In this document: positions 7,372 to 16,063 of the stretch, piece after piece
Layout of the letters: each line of letters begins with the position of its first letter
Position numbering within the stretch: position 1 is the first letter of the stretch
Notes under the pieces: generated by a model
The model's database searches: none
What the model saw: the letters and a program-made list of their open reading frames with translations, nothing else
Told to the model about the DNA's origin: nothing
Made by a program: the position numbers and the translations under genes
Assembly: GCF_003173335.1 (NCBI RefSeq)
Contig: NZ_QGMZ01000035.1
Coordinates: forward strand, 1-39,030
Direction of reading: 5' to 3'
DNA from: Methanospirillum stamsii
GTDB taxonomy: Archaea > Halobacteriota > Methanomicrobia > Methanomicrobiales > Methanospirillaceae
DNA length: 39,030 bases

Positions 7372-7977
7372 TTAACAGGTTTTTGATGCTTCTATTGCAG
7401 CCTTGAGGGCATCCTCAGACACACCAAGTGTTTTTGCTGCATCTGCAAAGTGTCCACCGTCACCAGGTGTTCCCATTACTGCATTTAATGCTTCTTCAGA
7501 AACACCTAAGTTTGCGGCTATTGCTGCATTATCTGGTCTTTCACCTGGCTGACCGTTCCCTTGTTCACCCATTGCTGCTTTCAGTGCATCCTCGGCAACA
7601 CCAAGCGTATTTGCCATTGCAGCAAAATCTCTTTCCGGCTGCTCTTTCATACCCATTGCTGCCTTAAGAGCGTCTTCAGTGACACTAAGAGTCTTTGCAG
7701 CTGATGCAAAGTCCATTCCCTTCTCACCACTGCCCATTGCTGCCTTAAGAGCATCTTCAGTAACACCAAGAGTTTTTGCAGCTGATGCAAAATCAGGTCC
7801 CGGATGAATTGCAGACTTGAGAGCATCTTCAGTAACACCAAGTGTTGCTGCGGCCTTTGCATAATCAGTACAGTCCTGTGGTGGCTGACCCTGTGGAGCC
7901 TGGTCTGCTGCATATACTCCACTGACAAGGAGAGCAAACAAACTAATGATTCCTAATATTTTGATGATTGATTTCAT
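7372..7977 (-). CDS. Secreted protein of six ~30-residue helical repeats
   Basis: Unknown exported protein. Residues 1-23 are a signal peptide (MKSIIKILGIISLFALLVSG, cleavage likely after VYA). The rest of the ~201 residues is six copies of a motif of the form DFASAAKTLGVTEDALKAAMG, separated by Gly/Pro/Gln-rich linkers of 4-20 residues. Each copy looks like a small helix-turn-helix unit. Only two cysteines follow the signal region, one before the first repeat (QDCTDY) and one as the last residue, so a disulfide could close the array. The frame continues 13 codons further upstream, but ATG 7977 fits the signal peptide; a TATA-like TTTTTTAAATAG lies near 8037-8048. No anchor or sorting signal is visible at the C-terminus. 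The function is not known to me. Confidence 0.75.
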   Translation of the reverse strand: MKSIIKILGIISLFALLVSGVYAADQAPQGQPPQDCTDYAKAAATLGVTEDALKSAIHPGPDFASAAKTLGVTEDALKAAMGSGEKGMDFASAAKTLSVTEDALKAAMGMKEQPERDFAAMANTLGVAEDALKAAMGEQGNGQPGERPDNAAIAANLGVSEEALNAVMGTPGDGGHFADAAKTLGVSEDALKAAIEASKTC

Positions 7978-8089
7978 GATATCTATTCCCTTACAATAGC
8001 GATCTTCAGAGAACAACAGATGTTGAACAGAACGCTATTTAAAAAATGATAGTCCGGTTGGTTGGAATGGACAACCAAATGGTTTGATG

Positions 8090-9838
8090 TTAACGGGCAG
8101 AAGCCTTGATAAACGATCGGGTAGGATGGATTTTTTCAAATGGGACTCCATAAAAACGCCGGTAAAAACGATCTGCTTCAGATGTGACATCCCATGAGCA
8201 TCTGTCCGGATGAAAAGATTTTGCAAGGAGCATAAGTCCCAGTATCCACCGTGGACTGCCAAAATCCCACGATGCAGGCATCTCCAGAATATTTTTCTTT
8301 TCGATAGCCGGAACAATCAGGTCGTTTTTGAGACAATACGCAAGACATGCATCTTTCGGAAGTGAGAACAGTCCAGATATACAGATCCAGTCAGGGTTTA
8401 CCGCATAAAATTCTTCGGAAGTGATATTTACTCCCGGTTTTCCGGTTCTGGGGATCATCCGGTTTACCGGATTTCCTCCTGCTGTTTCCACCAAATGATT
8501 CTCAAATCTCCCACCATTCAGTGAAAAAACCGGATAACCCATGGTATAAAGCACCCTTGGGCGTGCGGCCCCTGAAACAGCAGTGGTAACCCTGGCAGTC
8601 ATCTCTTTGAGAACCGCGGTTAATTCTTCTCCGGTCTCTTTCCGGTCTACGATTCCAGCCACCTCATCTATGATACCATAATACGAAGAAATCTTCTGGA
8701 TCCGGTCATGAATGGAACTAATACCGCCTTCTGCAAGGAAGGACCTCCAGAGTCTCGGGGCACATGATGGATCATCCACACCAAGACAGGAAACGATCCC
8801 CTGAATAAATTCAAGCGCCCTCGTTGGTCTGTACCCTCCATCCATCCCTTCTTCTTCGAACCGCTCAGAAGATACTATCCCTGCTATCGGCAGATGATAT
8901 CCACATGAACACATGTTTGTATGGGAAAATGATACAGGTCTGCATCCCATCGGACCATACATCTCCCGTTTTGCAAGTACCCTGCCACAATCCGGGCAGG
9001 TTGTATCCAGACAGGAGGTTCCGGGTGAATTGAGGAGATAAACATGAGGGGTGAATTCATGAATCCTGGCACATAAGTGTTCTGATTCAGGAATAGAAGG
9101 CTCGTATTCCTGTCCCAGGTCACCAAAAGCCATGCATCTCATGATCTGAATGGGTATCCGGTCAGATATAGAAACAACTTCCTTTGCCTGTTGAATCAGG
9201 TCATTATCAAAACCTGTGGCATGCATGAGGGCTACTTCAACATGAACTCCTGCTGCCACGAGTTTTTTGATATTTTCCATGACTATCCGATTATTTACAA
9301 TACCGCACTCTCTCAGATTTCCCGGATTGATACCTTTCAATCCAATATTTACCATATCCAGAACCGGAAGCAGAAGGTTCAGGGTATAGTCAGAAAAGTA
9401 TCCATTTGATGAACATGCAACAAACAGTCCCTTTTCTTTTGCAAGTTTTGCTACCCGGAGAAAAGACGGGAGAGATACCGTTGGCTCATTCAGACAAAAG
9501 ACAATTCCCAGGCATTCCTCTTCTTTTGCCTGTCTGATGAGCGTCTCTGCATCTATCTTTCGAAGACCTGTTCCTATTGCTTCAGGAGTTCGGGCAAGAA
9601 TTTCTGAAACGCATCCCGGACAGGAAAGATTACAACCAACTGTGCTGATCTGAAGGGCTTTTGCCTTTGGCCATCCATGAACAAAAGGAATGGTTTCTAC
9701 AGAGACCGAGGTTACTACAAGCCAATGGTCCGGATATCTCTCTACTATCTCATTATTGGATGAAGAATACATGGCACATCTGCCTGTACTTCCTTCTGAA
9801 ATGTCACAATGATGCGGACAATAGAGACACTTTGTCAT
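8090..9838 (-). CDS. Radical SAM enzyme fused to a class III binding-protein lobe
   Basis: A 582-residue two-part protein without signal peptide, so cytoplasmic. Residues 1-270 are a radical SAM domain of the COG1180 (PflA/AmmeMemoRadiSam-like) type: an N-terminal cysteine set (Cys4, 7, 11, 21 in CLYCPHHC and GRC), then the cluster motif VGCNLSCPGC (Cys69, 73, 76) and LNEPT at 116-120. Residues ~275-320 hold more cysteines (CPDCGRVL, CSCGYH), probably a metal site. From ~385 the sequence follows the linker helix and C-lobe of class III ABC binding proteins: RPRVLYTMGYPVF, GGNPVNRM, VNPDWICISGLF, SWDFGSPRWILGLMLLAKSFHP, FYRRFYGV. The gene starts inside the stop of the upstream methyltransferase gene (ATGA overlap), so the two are translationally coupled and follow binding-protein gene 2. 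The reaction is unknown; the fusion suggests the enzyme senses or modifies the ligand of the transport system. Confidence 0.8.
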   Translation of the reverse strand: MTKCLYCPHHCDISEGSTGRCAMYSSSNNEIVERYPDHWLVVTSVSVETIPFVHGWPKAKALQISTVGCNLSCPGCVSEILARTPEAIGTGLRKIDAETLIRQAKEEECLGIVFCLNEPTVSLPSFLRVAKLAKEKGLFVACSSNGYFSDYTLNLLLPVLDMVNIGLKGINPGNLRECGIVNNRIVMENIKKLVAAGVHVEVALMHATGFDNDLIQQAKEVVSISDRIPIQIMRCMAFGDLGQEYEPSIPESEHLCARIHEFTPHVYLLNSPGTSCLDTTCPDCGRVLAKREMYGPMGCRPVSFSHTNMCSCGYHLPIAGIVSSERFEEEGMDGGYRPTRALEFIQGIVSCLGVDDPSCAPRLWRSFLAEGGISSIHDRIQKISSYYGIIDEVAGIVDRKETGEELTAVLKEMTARVTTAVSGAARPRVLYTMGYPVFSLNGGRFENHLVETAGGNPVNRMIPRTGKPGVNITSEEFYAVNPDWICISGLFSLPKDACLAYCLKNDLIVPAIEKKNILEMPASWDFGSPRWILGLMLLAKSFHPDRCSWDVTSEADRFYRRFYGVPFEKIHPTRSFIKASAR

Positions 9839-10488
9839 GTACGCTCCATCATAAGCCAGAAGCTGGAATCATCATCAACAATTGAATATTTATTTACTCC
9901 TGCCTTCTGTAATGCTGATGAGATCACTTCAGGAGAACGTGAGATGAATCTTTCTTTTATCGAATTTTCAAACTCTGGATCCCGCTCTTTCATCTTTTCT
10001 ACAATGTCTTTTTTAAGAGAAGCATTTCCAAATCCTCCCCCGACGTAAGAGACTCCTCCGGGTTTTAATACCCGGTATATCTCCTTAAGACCCTTTGATA
10101 AGTCTTCCCAGAAAAACCATGATCCCCTGCTGAAAACGAGATCAAAGGTTTCATTATCAAAAGGAATCTCACAAACATCTCCAACTGTAGGTATTACTCT
10201 CTTTGAAAGTCCTTTTTCTGTAATCCGCTCGGTACATGTCTGGATCATATCAGGCGATACATCAAGGGCATATACGGTTAATTCTGAAATAGCAGCAAGG
10301 GATGTGCCCAGATGTCCAGGACCACATCCGATTTCCAGGGCAGTTCCAGAAGATACACCGGTATTTTTAATGATCTGTTCTGCGATAATAGGATAAATAG
10401 GAGCAAAGATGGTATCTGCAATTGTTAAAAAATGTTTGCTGTCTTTTTCCCCCATTTTCGTCGCTGATTTTTCTACCATGCTCTTCAA
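9835..10488 (-). CDS. Class I SAM-dependent methyltransferase
   Basis: Predicted S-adenosylmethionine-dependent methyltransferase of 217 residues, small-molecule type (UbiE/Methyltransf_11 like). Motif I is ALEIGCGPGHLG (50-61), the acidic end of strand 2 is VYALDVSPDMIQ, the motif II region is GDVCEIPFDNETFDLVFSRG, and the motif III region is EIYRVLKPGGVSYVGGG. It lies five bases after the binding-protein gene 2 and overlaps the radical SAM fusion gene by four bases, so the three genes form one minus-strand operon. The operon context suggests it modifies a metal ligand or cofactor handled by the same system. The acceptor is not visible from sequence. Confidence 0.82.
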   Translation of the reverse strand: MKSMVEKSATKMGEKDSKHFLTIADTIFAPIYPIIAEQIIKNTGVSSGTALEIGCGPGHLGTSLAAISELTVYALDVSPDMIQTCTERITEKGLSKRVIPTVGDVCEIPFDNETFDLVFSRGSWFFWEDLSKGLKEIYRVLKPGGVSYVGGGFGNASLKKDIVEKMKERDPEFENSIKERFISRSPEVISSALQKAGVNKYSIVDDDSSFWLMMERT

Positions 10489-10493
10489 TTATC

Positions 10494-11588
10494 TCATTTG
10501 TATTCAGGAACTCTTTTTAATAGTCCGTCAAGCTCTGTAGATGTCAGGGTTACATCGTAAAACGATTCATAAAACTCTGACACTTTTTCCCGAAGTTGGT
10601 CGGTTGTGTATTTTTCAGGATACAGGGTGTGAAGCATCCAGTATAGTCCAGGAATCTGGTTGGTTCCCGGTGGCCGGTCAAACCAGGAAAATGGTGCAGC
10701 AGGTACTGCATATACTTTCTCTGACTTTACTGCAGGAATATCCTGCCAGAGGGGATCGTCAAGGACTGATGATGCAAATGATGAATCACTGGCTATGATA
10801 ACATCTGGTTTCCAGGTCATAACCTGTTCAAGAGAAATCGGCGTCATACCATATCCGGGAGTGATGGTCGTTTCTGCAACATTTTTGCCCCCACAATAAT
10901 CAATTAGAAGTGAGTGTTGTGATCCGCTCGGGTCGGTTGCAAGGCCATCTGGTCCTTCAGCATAAAATACCCTCACTTTTTCTGCATCCGGGATGGTTGA
11001 TACGGTCTCTTCTACAGTTTTGAGAGCCTCTTTATAATAGGCGTTCAGGGCATTTGCCCGTTCTTCTTTTCCAAGGACTGAACCAATAAAGGTAATTGGT
11101 CCGGAATATTTGGATATGTTAGCGGTATCCTGAACAGTTACAAGCGGAATATCACCAAACCGTACCTGTCGCTCTTCAACCTCATCGACATTTTTCGGAT
11201 CTCCGGTAATAGTACGTCCTTCAAAGATGATATCCGGATTCAGGTTGATGAATGTTTCATAATTTCCATCAGTTTTTCCAAACCATCCTCCAACCACCGG
11301 CAGGTTTTGATACTGCTCCGGCATGTACATCATGTTCAGGTCAGTGGGTTTGGAATTCCACGCTGCAAGAAGTTCAGGAGCCACCAGGTACAATGTCATG
11401 GTAGTCGGTGGGGCGGTGCTGACAACACTGGTTATTTCTGTCGGTATTGAAAGTTCTCTACCAAGATCATCGGATATTACGTGGTCAGAAGAGACAGTGT
11501 CTGCATACATTGGTGAAATACACAGAATACTTGCGATTATTGCAATGAATGCAATTATTAATCCTTTATTAGTCATGCCTTTCCTCAT
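10494..11588 (-). CDS. Class III ABC transporter binding protein, copy 2
   Basis: Extracytoplasmic binding protein of the BtuF/FecB/MolA fold, 364 residues. The N-terminal hydrophobic segment (GLIIAFIAIIASILCI) ends near MYADT; there is no clear lipobox, so it may be a cleaved signal or a membrane anchor. The N-lobe starts with VISDDLGRELSIPTEITSVV and the C-lobe contains PFSWFDRPPGTNQIPGLYWM, which matches FWWDRPSPES in copies 3 and 4. The first ATG is 11588; ATG 11576 is also possible, since AGGAAAGG lies directly before it. It is the first gene of the operon with the methyltransferase and the radical SAM fusion, and is divergent from copy 3. Its substrate could be a metal chelate, cobalamin-like compound, molybdate or tungstate; the family covers all of these. 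Confidence 0.83.
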   Translation of the reverse strand: MRKGMTNKGLIIAFIAIIASILCISPMYADTVSSDHVISDDLGRELSIPTEITSVVSTAPPTTMTLYLVAPELLAAWNSKPTDLNMMYMPEQYQNLPVVGGWFGKTDGNYETFINLNPDIIFEGRTITGDPKNVDEVEERQVRFGDIPLVTVQDTANISKYSGPITFIGSVLGKEERANALNAYYKEALKTVEETVSTIPDAEKVRVFYAEGPDGLATDPSGSQHSLLIDYCGGKNVAETTITPGYGMTPISLEQVMTWKPDVIIASDSSFASSVLDDPLWQDIPAVKSEKVYAVPAAPFSWFDRPPGTNQIPGLYWMLHTLYPEKYTTDQLREKVSEFYESFYDVTLTSTELDGLLKRVPEYK

Positions 11589-11834
11589 CTTAAGTTACTG
11601 GTTTTAGTAAACTTAGTTATGAGGTACATTTTATTAATTAAAAAAAGATACTATTTAGATCTGGTTAGATACTTCTCGTTTCCCATCTTATTCGGCTGAA
11701 ATTTTGGATAATTTCAAAGATGATAAGAATTAGCATACTCATTATAGTTAATAAAATTAAAAGATAAATAACTTTATTTGTAAACCGCGATAATCAACAG
11801 GAATGATAATTACTATCTTCCTGAAGTGAATCAT
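11589..11834. promoter_or_regulatory. Divergent promoter region between binding-protein genes 2 and 3
   Basis: About 240 bp of AT-rich DNA. TTAGATC (11655-11661) and TTAGATA (11665-11671) resemble the arm of the inverted repeat at 6816-6824. AGTTAATAAAATTAAAAGATAAATAAC near 11747-11773 is TATA-like for the plus-strand gene. GTGAATC at 11826-11832 resembles the GTGATC part of the archaeal ribosome binding site and favours ATG 11835 for copy 3. Confidence 0.4.
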
Positions 11835-12881
11835 ATGCAAAAGAATGTATATTCTCTTATTCTGGTTATATTCCTCATTTTGGGGTGTATGAGTATCTGC
11901 CCGGTAAGTGGGGAGACGGTATCAACAAAGATCATCACCGATATGGGTGGAAATGATGTTACGATCCCGGCCGATGTACAGCGTATTATCATTACCTGTT
12001 ATGGTGGGGCTACACAGGAAGTTGCAGTAATGGATGGTGAAAGTAAGGTAATCGCTCAACCTCCCCAGAGTTTCCCGGCTTTTCTAAAGATGTATCCGGA
12101 TCTCACAAATGTTCCAGATGTAGGGAAATTTGATGAACTCAATATTGAATCCATTATGGAACTCAATCCTGATGTTGTGATAAACAGTGTAACTGCATCT
12201 AAAGGTAATGCAAAACTTAAGGAAAATTCGATACCGGTAATTCAGGTTTATACAGGGAAGGCGAATTTAAGCAATATCTATAATGAATTCAGAATGATGG
12301 GAGATCTTCTCAATGAACCGGTCAGGGCGGAACATCTCATTTCGTATTGGGATGAGAAAAAGGCATTATTAAACGAAAGAATCAGTAAAATCCCAAAAGA
12401 TAAGAAAAAAACGGTCTATTACATGCTCGGAAGTCCCTTACATACAAATGGTGAGAAGTGGTGGGGAGATTCCTTTGTTACCATTGCCGGAGGCATTAAT
12501 GTTGCTGCTGATATTGGTGATGTCAGAGATATCAATGCAGAACAACTTGCACAGTGGGATCCGGACGTAATCGTGGTAAGTGCCAATGAAGGTTCATACG
12601 TATCTGATGAGACTATCAATAGTGATCCACAACTTGCAGGTTTAAAAGCGATTAAAAATGGAGAAGTGTATCACATTCCGATTGGTGGATTCTGGTGGGA
12701 CCGGCCTTCTCCGGAAAGCCCACTCGGATTCTTATGGCTTGCAAAGACCCTTTATCCGGAAACATTTAGCGATATCGATATGGTAAAAGAAACAAAAGAA
12801 TTTTTCAGTGATTTTTATGGTGTAGAATTATCTGATGATGAGATCAGTGAGATACTTGAAGCAAAAAACCCTGCATTCTGA
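11835..12881 (+). CDS. Class III ABC transporter binding protein, copy 3
   Basis: Extracytoplasmic binding protein, about 348 residues. The signal sequence (YSLILVIFLILGC) contains a possible lipobox ILGC. The N-lobe begins TDMGGNDVTIPADVQRIIITCYGG, and the C-lobe carries GGFWWDRPSPESPLGFLWLA. It is strongly similar along its length to copy 4 downstream: both have FDELNIE or FDDLNME, LNPDVVINSVTASKGNAK or LKPDVVINSVTASKGNAK, and VQAYTGKA-like segments. A recent tandem duplication followed by divergence is likely. The frame extends to a GTG at 11826, but ATG 11835 with GTGAATC upstream is preferred. It ends about 120-170 bp before copy 4, with AT-rich DNA between, so copy 4 may have its own promoter. 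Confidence 0.85.
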   Translation: MQKNVYSLILVIFLILGCMSICPVSGETVSTKIITDMGGNDVTIPADVQRIIITCYGGATQEVAVMDGESKVIAQPPQSFPAFLKMYPDLTNVPDVGKFDELNIESIMELNPDVVINSVTASKGNAKLKENSIPVIQVYTGKANLSNIYNEFRMMGDLLNEPVRAEHLISYWDEKKALLNERISKIPKDKKKTVYYMLGSPLHTNGEKWWGDSFVTIAGGINVAADIGDVRDINAEQLAQWDPDVIVVSANEGSYVSDETINSDPQLAGLKAIKNGEVYHIPIGGFWWDRPSPESPLGFLWLAKTLYPETFSDIDMVKETKEFFSDFYGVELSDDEISEILEAKNPAF

Positions 12882-13053
12882 ATCCGGTATATTCAATTTT
12901 TTTTACTTTTTTATGTATGTATTATATGACCAACATTCGCTCATAATAGATCAGATATACTTTCTATCGTTAATTAAATGAATAAGTTAATTAGATAGTG
13001 TGTTAATTTTGTACAAACAGGATGAGCCTAAAGTTCATCCGGATGTGGTATGT

Positions 13054-14082
13054 ATGAATATGAAATCTTATTCTACTATTTTGTTACTTTTCCTTTTTAT
13101 TGGATTAATCACATTTACTCAAGTAGCTGGCGATGCAACGACACGGACACTCACCGATATGGGTGGCAATGAAATAACTATTCCAACAGATATTGAGCGA
13201 ATTGTAGTTGCCTGCCAGGGCGGAGTGGCTCAGGAAATTGTCATAATGGGCAGTCCGAAAACGGTGGTAACAATGTCATCAATGAACATGTTTCCTATGT
13301 TCGTAAAGATGTACCCGAATTTTAAGGATTTACCAAATGCAGGAAGTTTTGATGACCTTAATATGGAAACCATTCTCAAATTAAAACCTGACGTGGTAAT
13401 TAACAGTGTTACGGCATCAAAAGGAAATGCGAAAATTACAGAAAATGATATTCCTGTTTTTCAGGCGTATACCGGAAAGGCTTCAGCTGATACAATTTAC
13501 AATGAATTCAGGGCTTTTGGAGAATTATTTAACAATCAGGTAAAAGCCGAAGAACTCATCTCCTACTGGGACGAAAAGAAGAATTTTATCAATGATAGGA
13601 TGAAGTCCATTCCTGAAGATGAGAGAAAGACCGTCTTTTATACCTCAAACAAGGATTTGGGAACTGATACCAATTGGGGCGTCTCGTATGTTGCAACATC
13701 CGGAGGAATTAATGTTGCCAAAAACCTGGGAGATGCAAAAGTCAATCCGGAAAAACTCGCTGAATGGGATCCGGATGTAATCATTATCAGGGGTAATACA
13801 GACGGTACCTATCCGGACCAGGAAATTATTAGCAATCCACAGTTATCTGGTCTTTCTGCAATAAAGAATGGTGAGATCTATAATGTACCTATGGGTGGTT
13901 TCTGGTGGGACCGACCATCTCCGGAAAGTGCACTTGGATTTTTATGGCTTGCAAAGATTCTCTATCCTGATACATTCAAGGACGTTGATATGGTGGGTGA
14001 GATGAAATCTTTCTTTAAGAATTTCTACCGGTATTCCCTCTCTGATGAAGAGGCCAACGAAATTCTATCGGTGAATAATTGA
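13054..14082 (+). CDS. Class III ABC transporter binding protein, copy 4
   Basis: Close paralogue of the preceding gene. The frame opens at 13000, but the signal peptide (MKSYSTILLLFLFIGLITF) shows that translation begins at ATG 13054 or 13060; GGATGTGG lies ahead of both. The N-lobe begins TDMGGNEITIPTDIERIVVACQGG and the C-lobe has GGFWWDRPSPESALGFLWLAK. No lipobox cysteine is present, unlike copy 3. Copies 3 and 4 differ around the predicted cleft (YMLGSPLHTNGEKWWGDSF against YTSNKDLGTDTNWGVSY), so their ligands may differ. It is followed after 10 bp by an O-methyltransferase-type gene and then a DUF364 gene, forming one plus-strand operon. Confidence 0.85.
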   Translation: MNMKSYSTILLLFLFIGLITFTQVAGDATTRTLTDMGGNEITIPTDIERIVVACQGGVAQEIVIMGSPKTVVTMSSMNMFPMFVKMYPNFKDLPNAGSFDDLNMETILKLKPDVVINSVTASKGNAKITENDIPVFQAYTGKASADTIYNEFRAFGELFNNQVKAEELISYWDEKKNFINDRMKSIPEDERKTVFYTSNKDLGTDTNWGVSYVATSGGINVAKNLGDAKVNPEKLAEWDPDVIIIRGNTDGTYPDQEIISNPQLSGLSAIKNGEIYNVPMGGFWWDRPSPESALGFLWLAKILYPDTFKDVDMVGEMKSFFKNFYRYSLSDEEANEILSVNN

Positions 14083-14092
14083 GGCGTGTATA

Positions 14093-15130
14093 ATGGAAAA
14101 TTCCCAAAATACCCTCATATCTTCACTTCAGTTTCCTGATGGTTTTCAGGAGATTGAAACAAATATTTCCGGGTATAAACGGCATATGATCCTTACCAGT
14201 GCCCTGAAAATGGGACTTTTTGATCATCTTGAAAAATGTGGAGTTTCATCCAGGGAGGAGATTGTTTCCTCTCTTCCCCTGTGTGGAATGCTGAGCCGAA
14301 GTTACCTGAATGCACTCGTGTCCATGAATCTCCTGGTAGTAGAAGGAGAAAAGTATCAAAACAGCCAGATTTGCCGGGATTTTTTAACGAAGAAAAGTCC
14401 GTATTACCAAGGGGATCTGATTCTTGGCAATTCAAAATCCGGATCACGATGGGATCTTCTCTCTGAAGCAATGCAGAGCAGTGATGGAATGGCTAAATCA
14501 TCCGGACCTGGGCCATCTATCGACCATCTTAATACTCTTGCCCAGCGGGTAATTCAGGGAGAAGCCCAGGCACTCACTACATGGATATCCGAACTCCCGG
14601 GATTTTCCGAAATGAAAAAAATGCTGGATATTGGAGGAGGACACGGGCTGTATACAATCGGCATCTGCCAGATGAATCCTGATATAAAAGGAGTTATCCT
14701 GGACCAGCCCCATGTTACCGATCTCACAAAAATGTATATCCAAAAATATGACATGGAAAGGAGAATCCTGTCAAAACCCGGAGATATCAAAACAGAAGTC
14801 TACAAACCCGAGTATGACATAATTCTTATATCCCATCTTCTGTATAAGTTCAGAAATGACCTTGATGAGATATTCAGGCTGGTAAGTGGAGGCCTAACAG
14901 AAAATGGCATTCTTGTTTCCAATCACTGGTTCTGCTCTCCGGGATGTCTCCCTTCACAGGATCCGGTAAATGAACTTGAACGTTCGCTCCAGAGTGCTGG
15001 TCATCCTCTCTGTCATCCGGAACATTTTGCGGAATTATTTAAAAAATATGGACTCACCTGTATCAGAACAGGAACCATTGAAACTGCCAATGGCTCATCC
15101 ATGCTCCATGCAGCACAAAGGGGAAAATAA
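14093..15130 (+). CDS. O-methyltransferase-type SAM protein, copy 1
   Basis: 345-residue protein with the layout of dimeric plant/microbial O-methyltransferases: an N-terminal winged-helix dimerisation region (residues ~25-105, with ALKMGLFDHLEK and SRSYLNALVSMNLLVVEGEKY) and a C-terminal Rossmann methyltransferase domain. Motif I is MLDIGGGHGLYT (177-188), followed by VILDQP, DIILISHLLYKF and VSNHWF. The acceptor is unknown. GAGG about nine bases before the ATG supports the start. Its stop overlaps the start of the DUF364 gene (TAATG), which implies coupled translation. A diverged paralogue, sharing YYQGD, GGHGLY and SNHWF, lies at 20287-21315 inside the fwd region. Linkage of both copies to metal or fwd genes suggests a role in a metal ligand or cofactor pathway. 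Confidence 0.82.
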   Translation: MENSQNTLISSLQFPDGFQEIETNISGYKRHMILTSALKMGLFDHLEKCGVSSREEIVSSLPLCGMLSRSYLNALVSMNLLVVEGEKYQNSQICRDFLTKKSPYYQGDLILGNSKSGSRWDLLSEAMQSSDGMAKSSGPGPSIDHLNTLAQRVIQGEAQALTTWISELPGFSEMKKMLDIGGGHGLYTIGICQMNPDIKGVILDQPHVTDLTKMYIQKYDMERRILSKPGDIKTEVYKPEYDIILISHLLYKFRNDLDEIFRLVSGGLTENGILVSNHWFCSPGCLPSQDPVNELERSLQSAGHPLCHPEHFAELFKKYGLTCIRTGTIETANGSSMLHAAQRGK

Positions 15131-16038
15131 TGAGTAGTGAATCCCAGTTCTCTCAGGGAGAAAAGTCATTTGATTTTTATTCTGCAGAAAATGACCGGTA
15201 CCAGGGAGGTATCATTCTCCAGGAGACAAAAGACCGTTTAATCGAAAGATATGGAGAAAAATTAGATAACCTTACCTTAAAGCGGGTAGTAATTGGAATT
15301 TTCTACACCGGTGTCCTGTTGTCTGATGGTTCATCAGGTATCTGTTTTACTCCTATCAAGGCGATTCCGGAATCAGTTTGCTGTCCTTCATCTGCACGTG
15401 CAATGCCACGGGCTGGAAAACTGAGAGGGATGAAGGTAACTGATATTTTTCAGTATCTGACACAACCGGCTCCCATTAAACGTGCAATTGCTATTGCAAC
15501 CCTGAATGCCCTTTCAGACAGGATTTGGCGGAACAATCCTGATGAAGGTGCAGGCAAATACCGGATTGAGGAAGGAGACGATATCTTTTCGATAGTTGAC
15601 TTACAGTCAATTAAAAAGGCCGTAGTCGTCGGAGCCTTAATTCCGGTGATTAAATCGTTTAAAGAAAAACAGATCCCATACCGGATTGCTGAACTGGATA
15701 TCCGGACGTTAAAAGAAGAAGAACTCCCTTTCTTTGTAAGCCAGGAGGATCTCCCCGGAGAACTTGCATCTGCCGACATGGTCATTATATCCGGAACAAC
15801 CCTCCTAAATGATACCCTGGAGAGTATTCTTTTTACATGCAGTCCGGCAGCAAACATTATGCTCATTGGTCCGACTGCAACCATGCTTCCGGAGAGTTTT
15901 TTCTCAAGAAAAGTTACTGTCCTTGCAGGAAACCGGGTAGTCGCACCTGATAAAGTATTAGATGTCCTTATCGAAGGCGGATCCGGTTATCATTTCTATG
16001 GTGATTCGTCAAGAAAAGTAATGATAATAAAAGAGTGA
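15130..16038 (+). CDS. DUF364 family protein (putative heavy-metal chelation)
   Basis: 302-residue protein of the DUF364 family with the DUF4213-type N-terminal region. The family was proposed from structure to bind heavy metals; its reaction is not established. Visible features are an N-terminal domain with GIFYTGVLLSDGSSGICFTP and the cysteine segment ESVCCPSSARAMPRAGKL, and a Rossmann-like C-terminal domain (VVVGALIPVI, DMVIISGTTLLNDT, IMLIGPTATMLPESFF) ending GGSGYHFYGDSSRKVMIIKE. The ATG overlaps the methyltransferase stop codon. It is the last gene of the operon binding protein 4 - methyltransferase - DUF364. A remnant of a second DUF364 gene lies next to fmdE at 2904-3074. No signal peptide, so it acts in the cytoplasm, presumably on the imported metal species. 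Confidence 0.82.
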   Translation: MSSESQFSQGEKSFDFYSAENDRYQGGIILQETKDRLIERYGEKLDNLTLKRVVIGIFYTGVLLSDGSSGICFTPIKAIPESVCCPSSARAMPRAGKLRGMKVTDIFQYLTQPAPIKRAIAIATLNALSDRIWRNNPDEGAGKYRIEEGDDIFSIVDLQSIKKAVVVGALIPVIKSFKEKQIPYRIAELDIRTLKEEELPFFVSQEDLPGELASADMVIISGTTLLNDTLESILFTCSPAANIMLIGPTATMLPESFFSRKVTVLAGNRVVAPDKVLDVLIEGGSGYHFYGDSSRKVMIIKE

Positions 16039-16046
16039 ACCCAAAA

Positions 16047-16063
16047 ATCCCTTTTTTAGGGAT
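16047..16063. terminator. Hairpin shared by two convergent operons
   Basis: ATCCCT-TTTTT-AGGGAT is a 6-bp stem with a T5 loop, located between the DUF364 stop and overlapping the last codons of the ATPase gene on the other strand. It may terminate both transcripts. There is no long T-run after the stem, so the call rests on position and symmetry. Confidence 0.35.

Noticed and set aside
7372-7977. Regularly spaced direct repeats that could suggest a CRISPR array
   Set aside because: The repeats are in frame within a gene with a signal peptide, differ at codon level and encode a conserved protein motif. Unit length and linkers vary, unlike CRISPR spacers.
8035-8316. 93-codon minus-strand frame overlapping the end of the radical SAM fusion gene
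   Set aside because: It overlaps the fusion gene in another frame on the same strand; the fusion frame carries the conserved binding-protein features.
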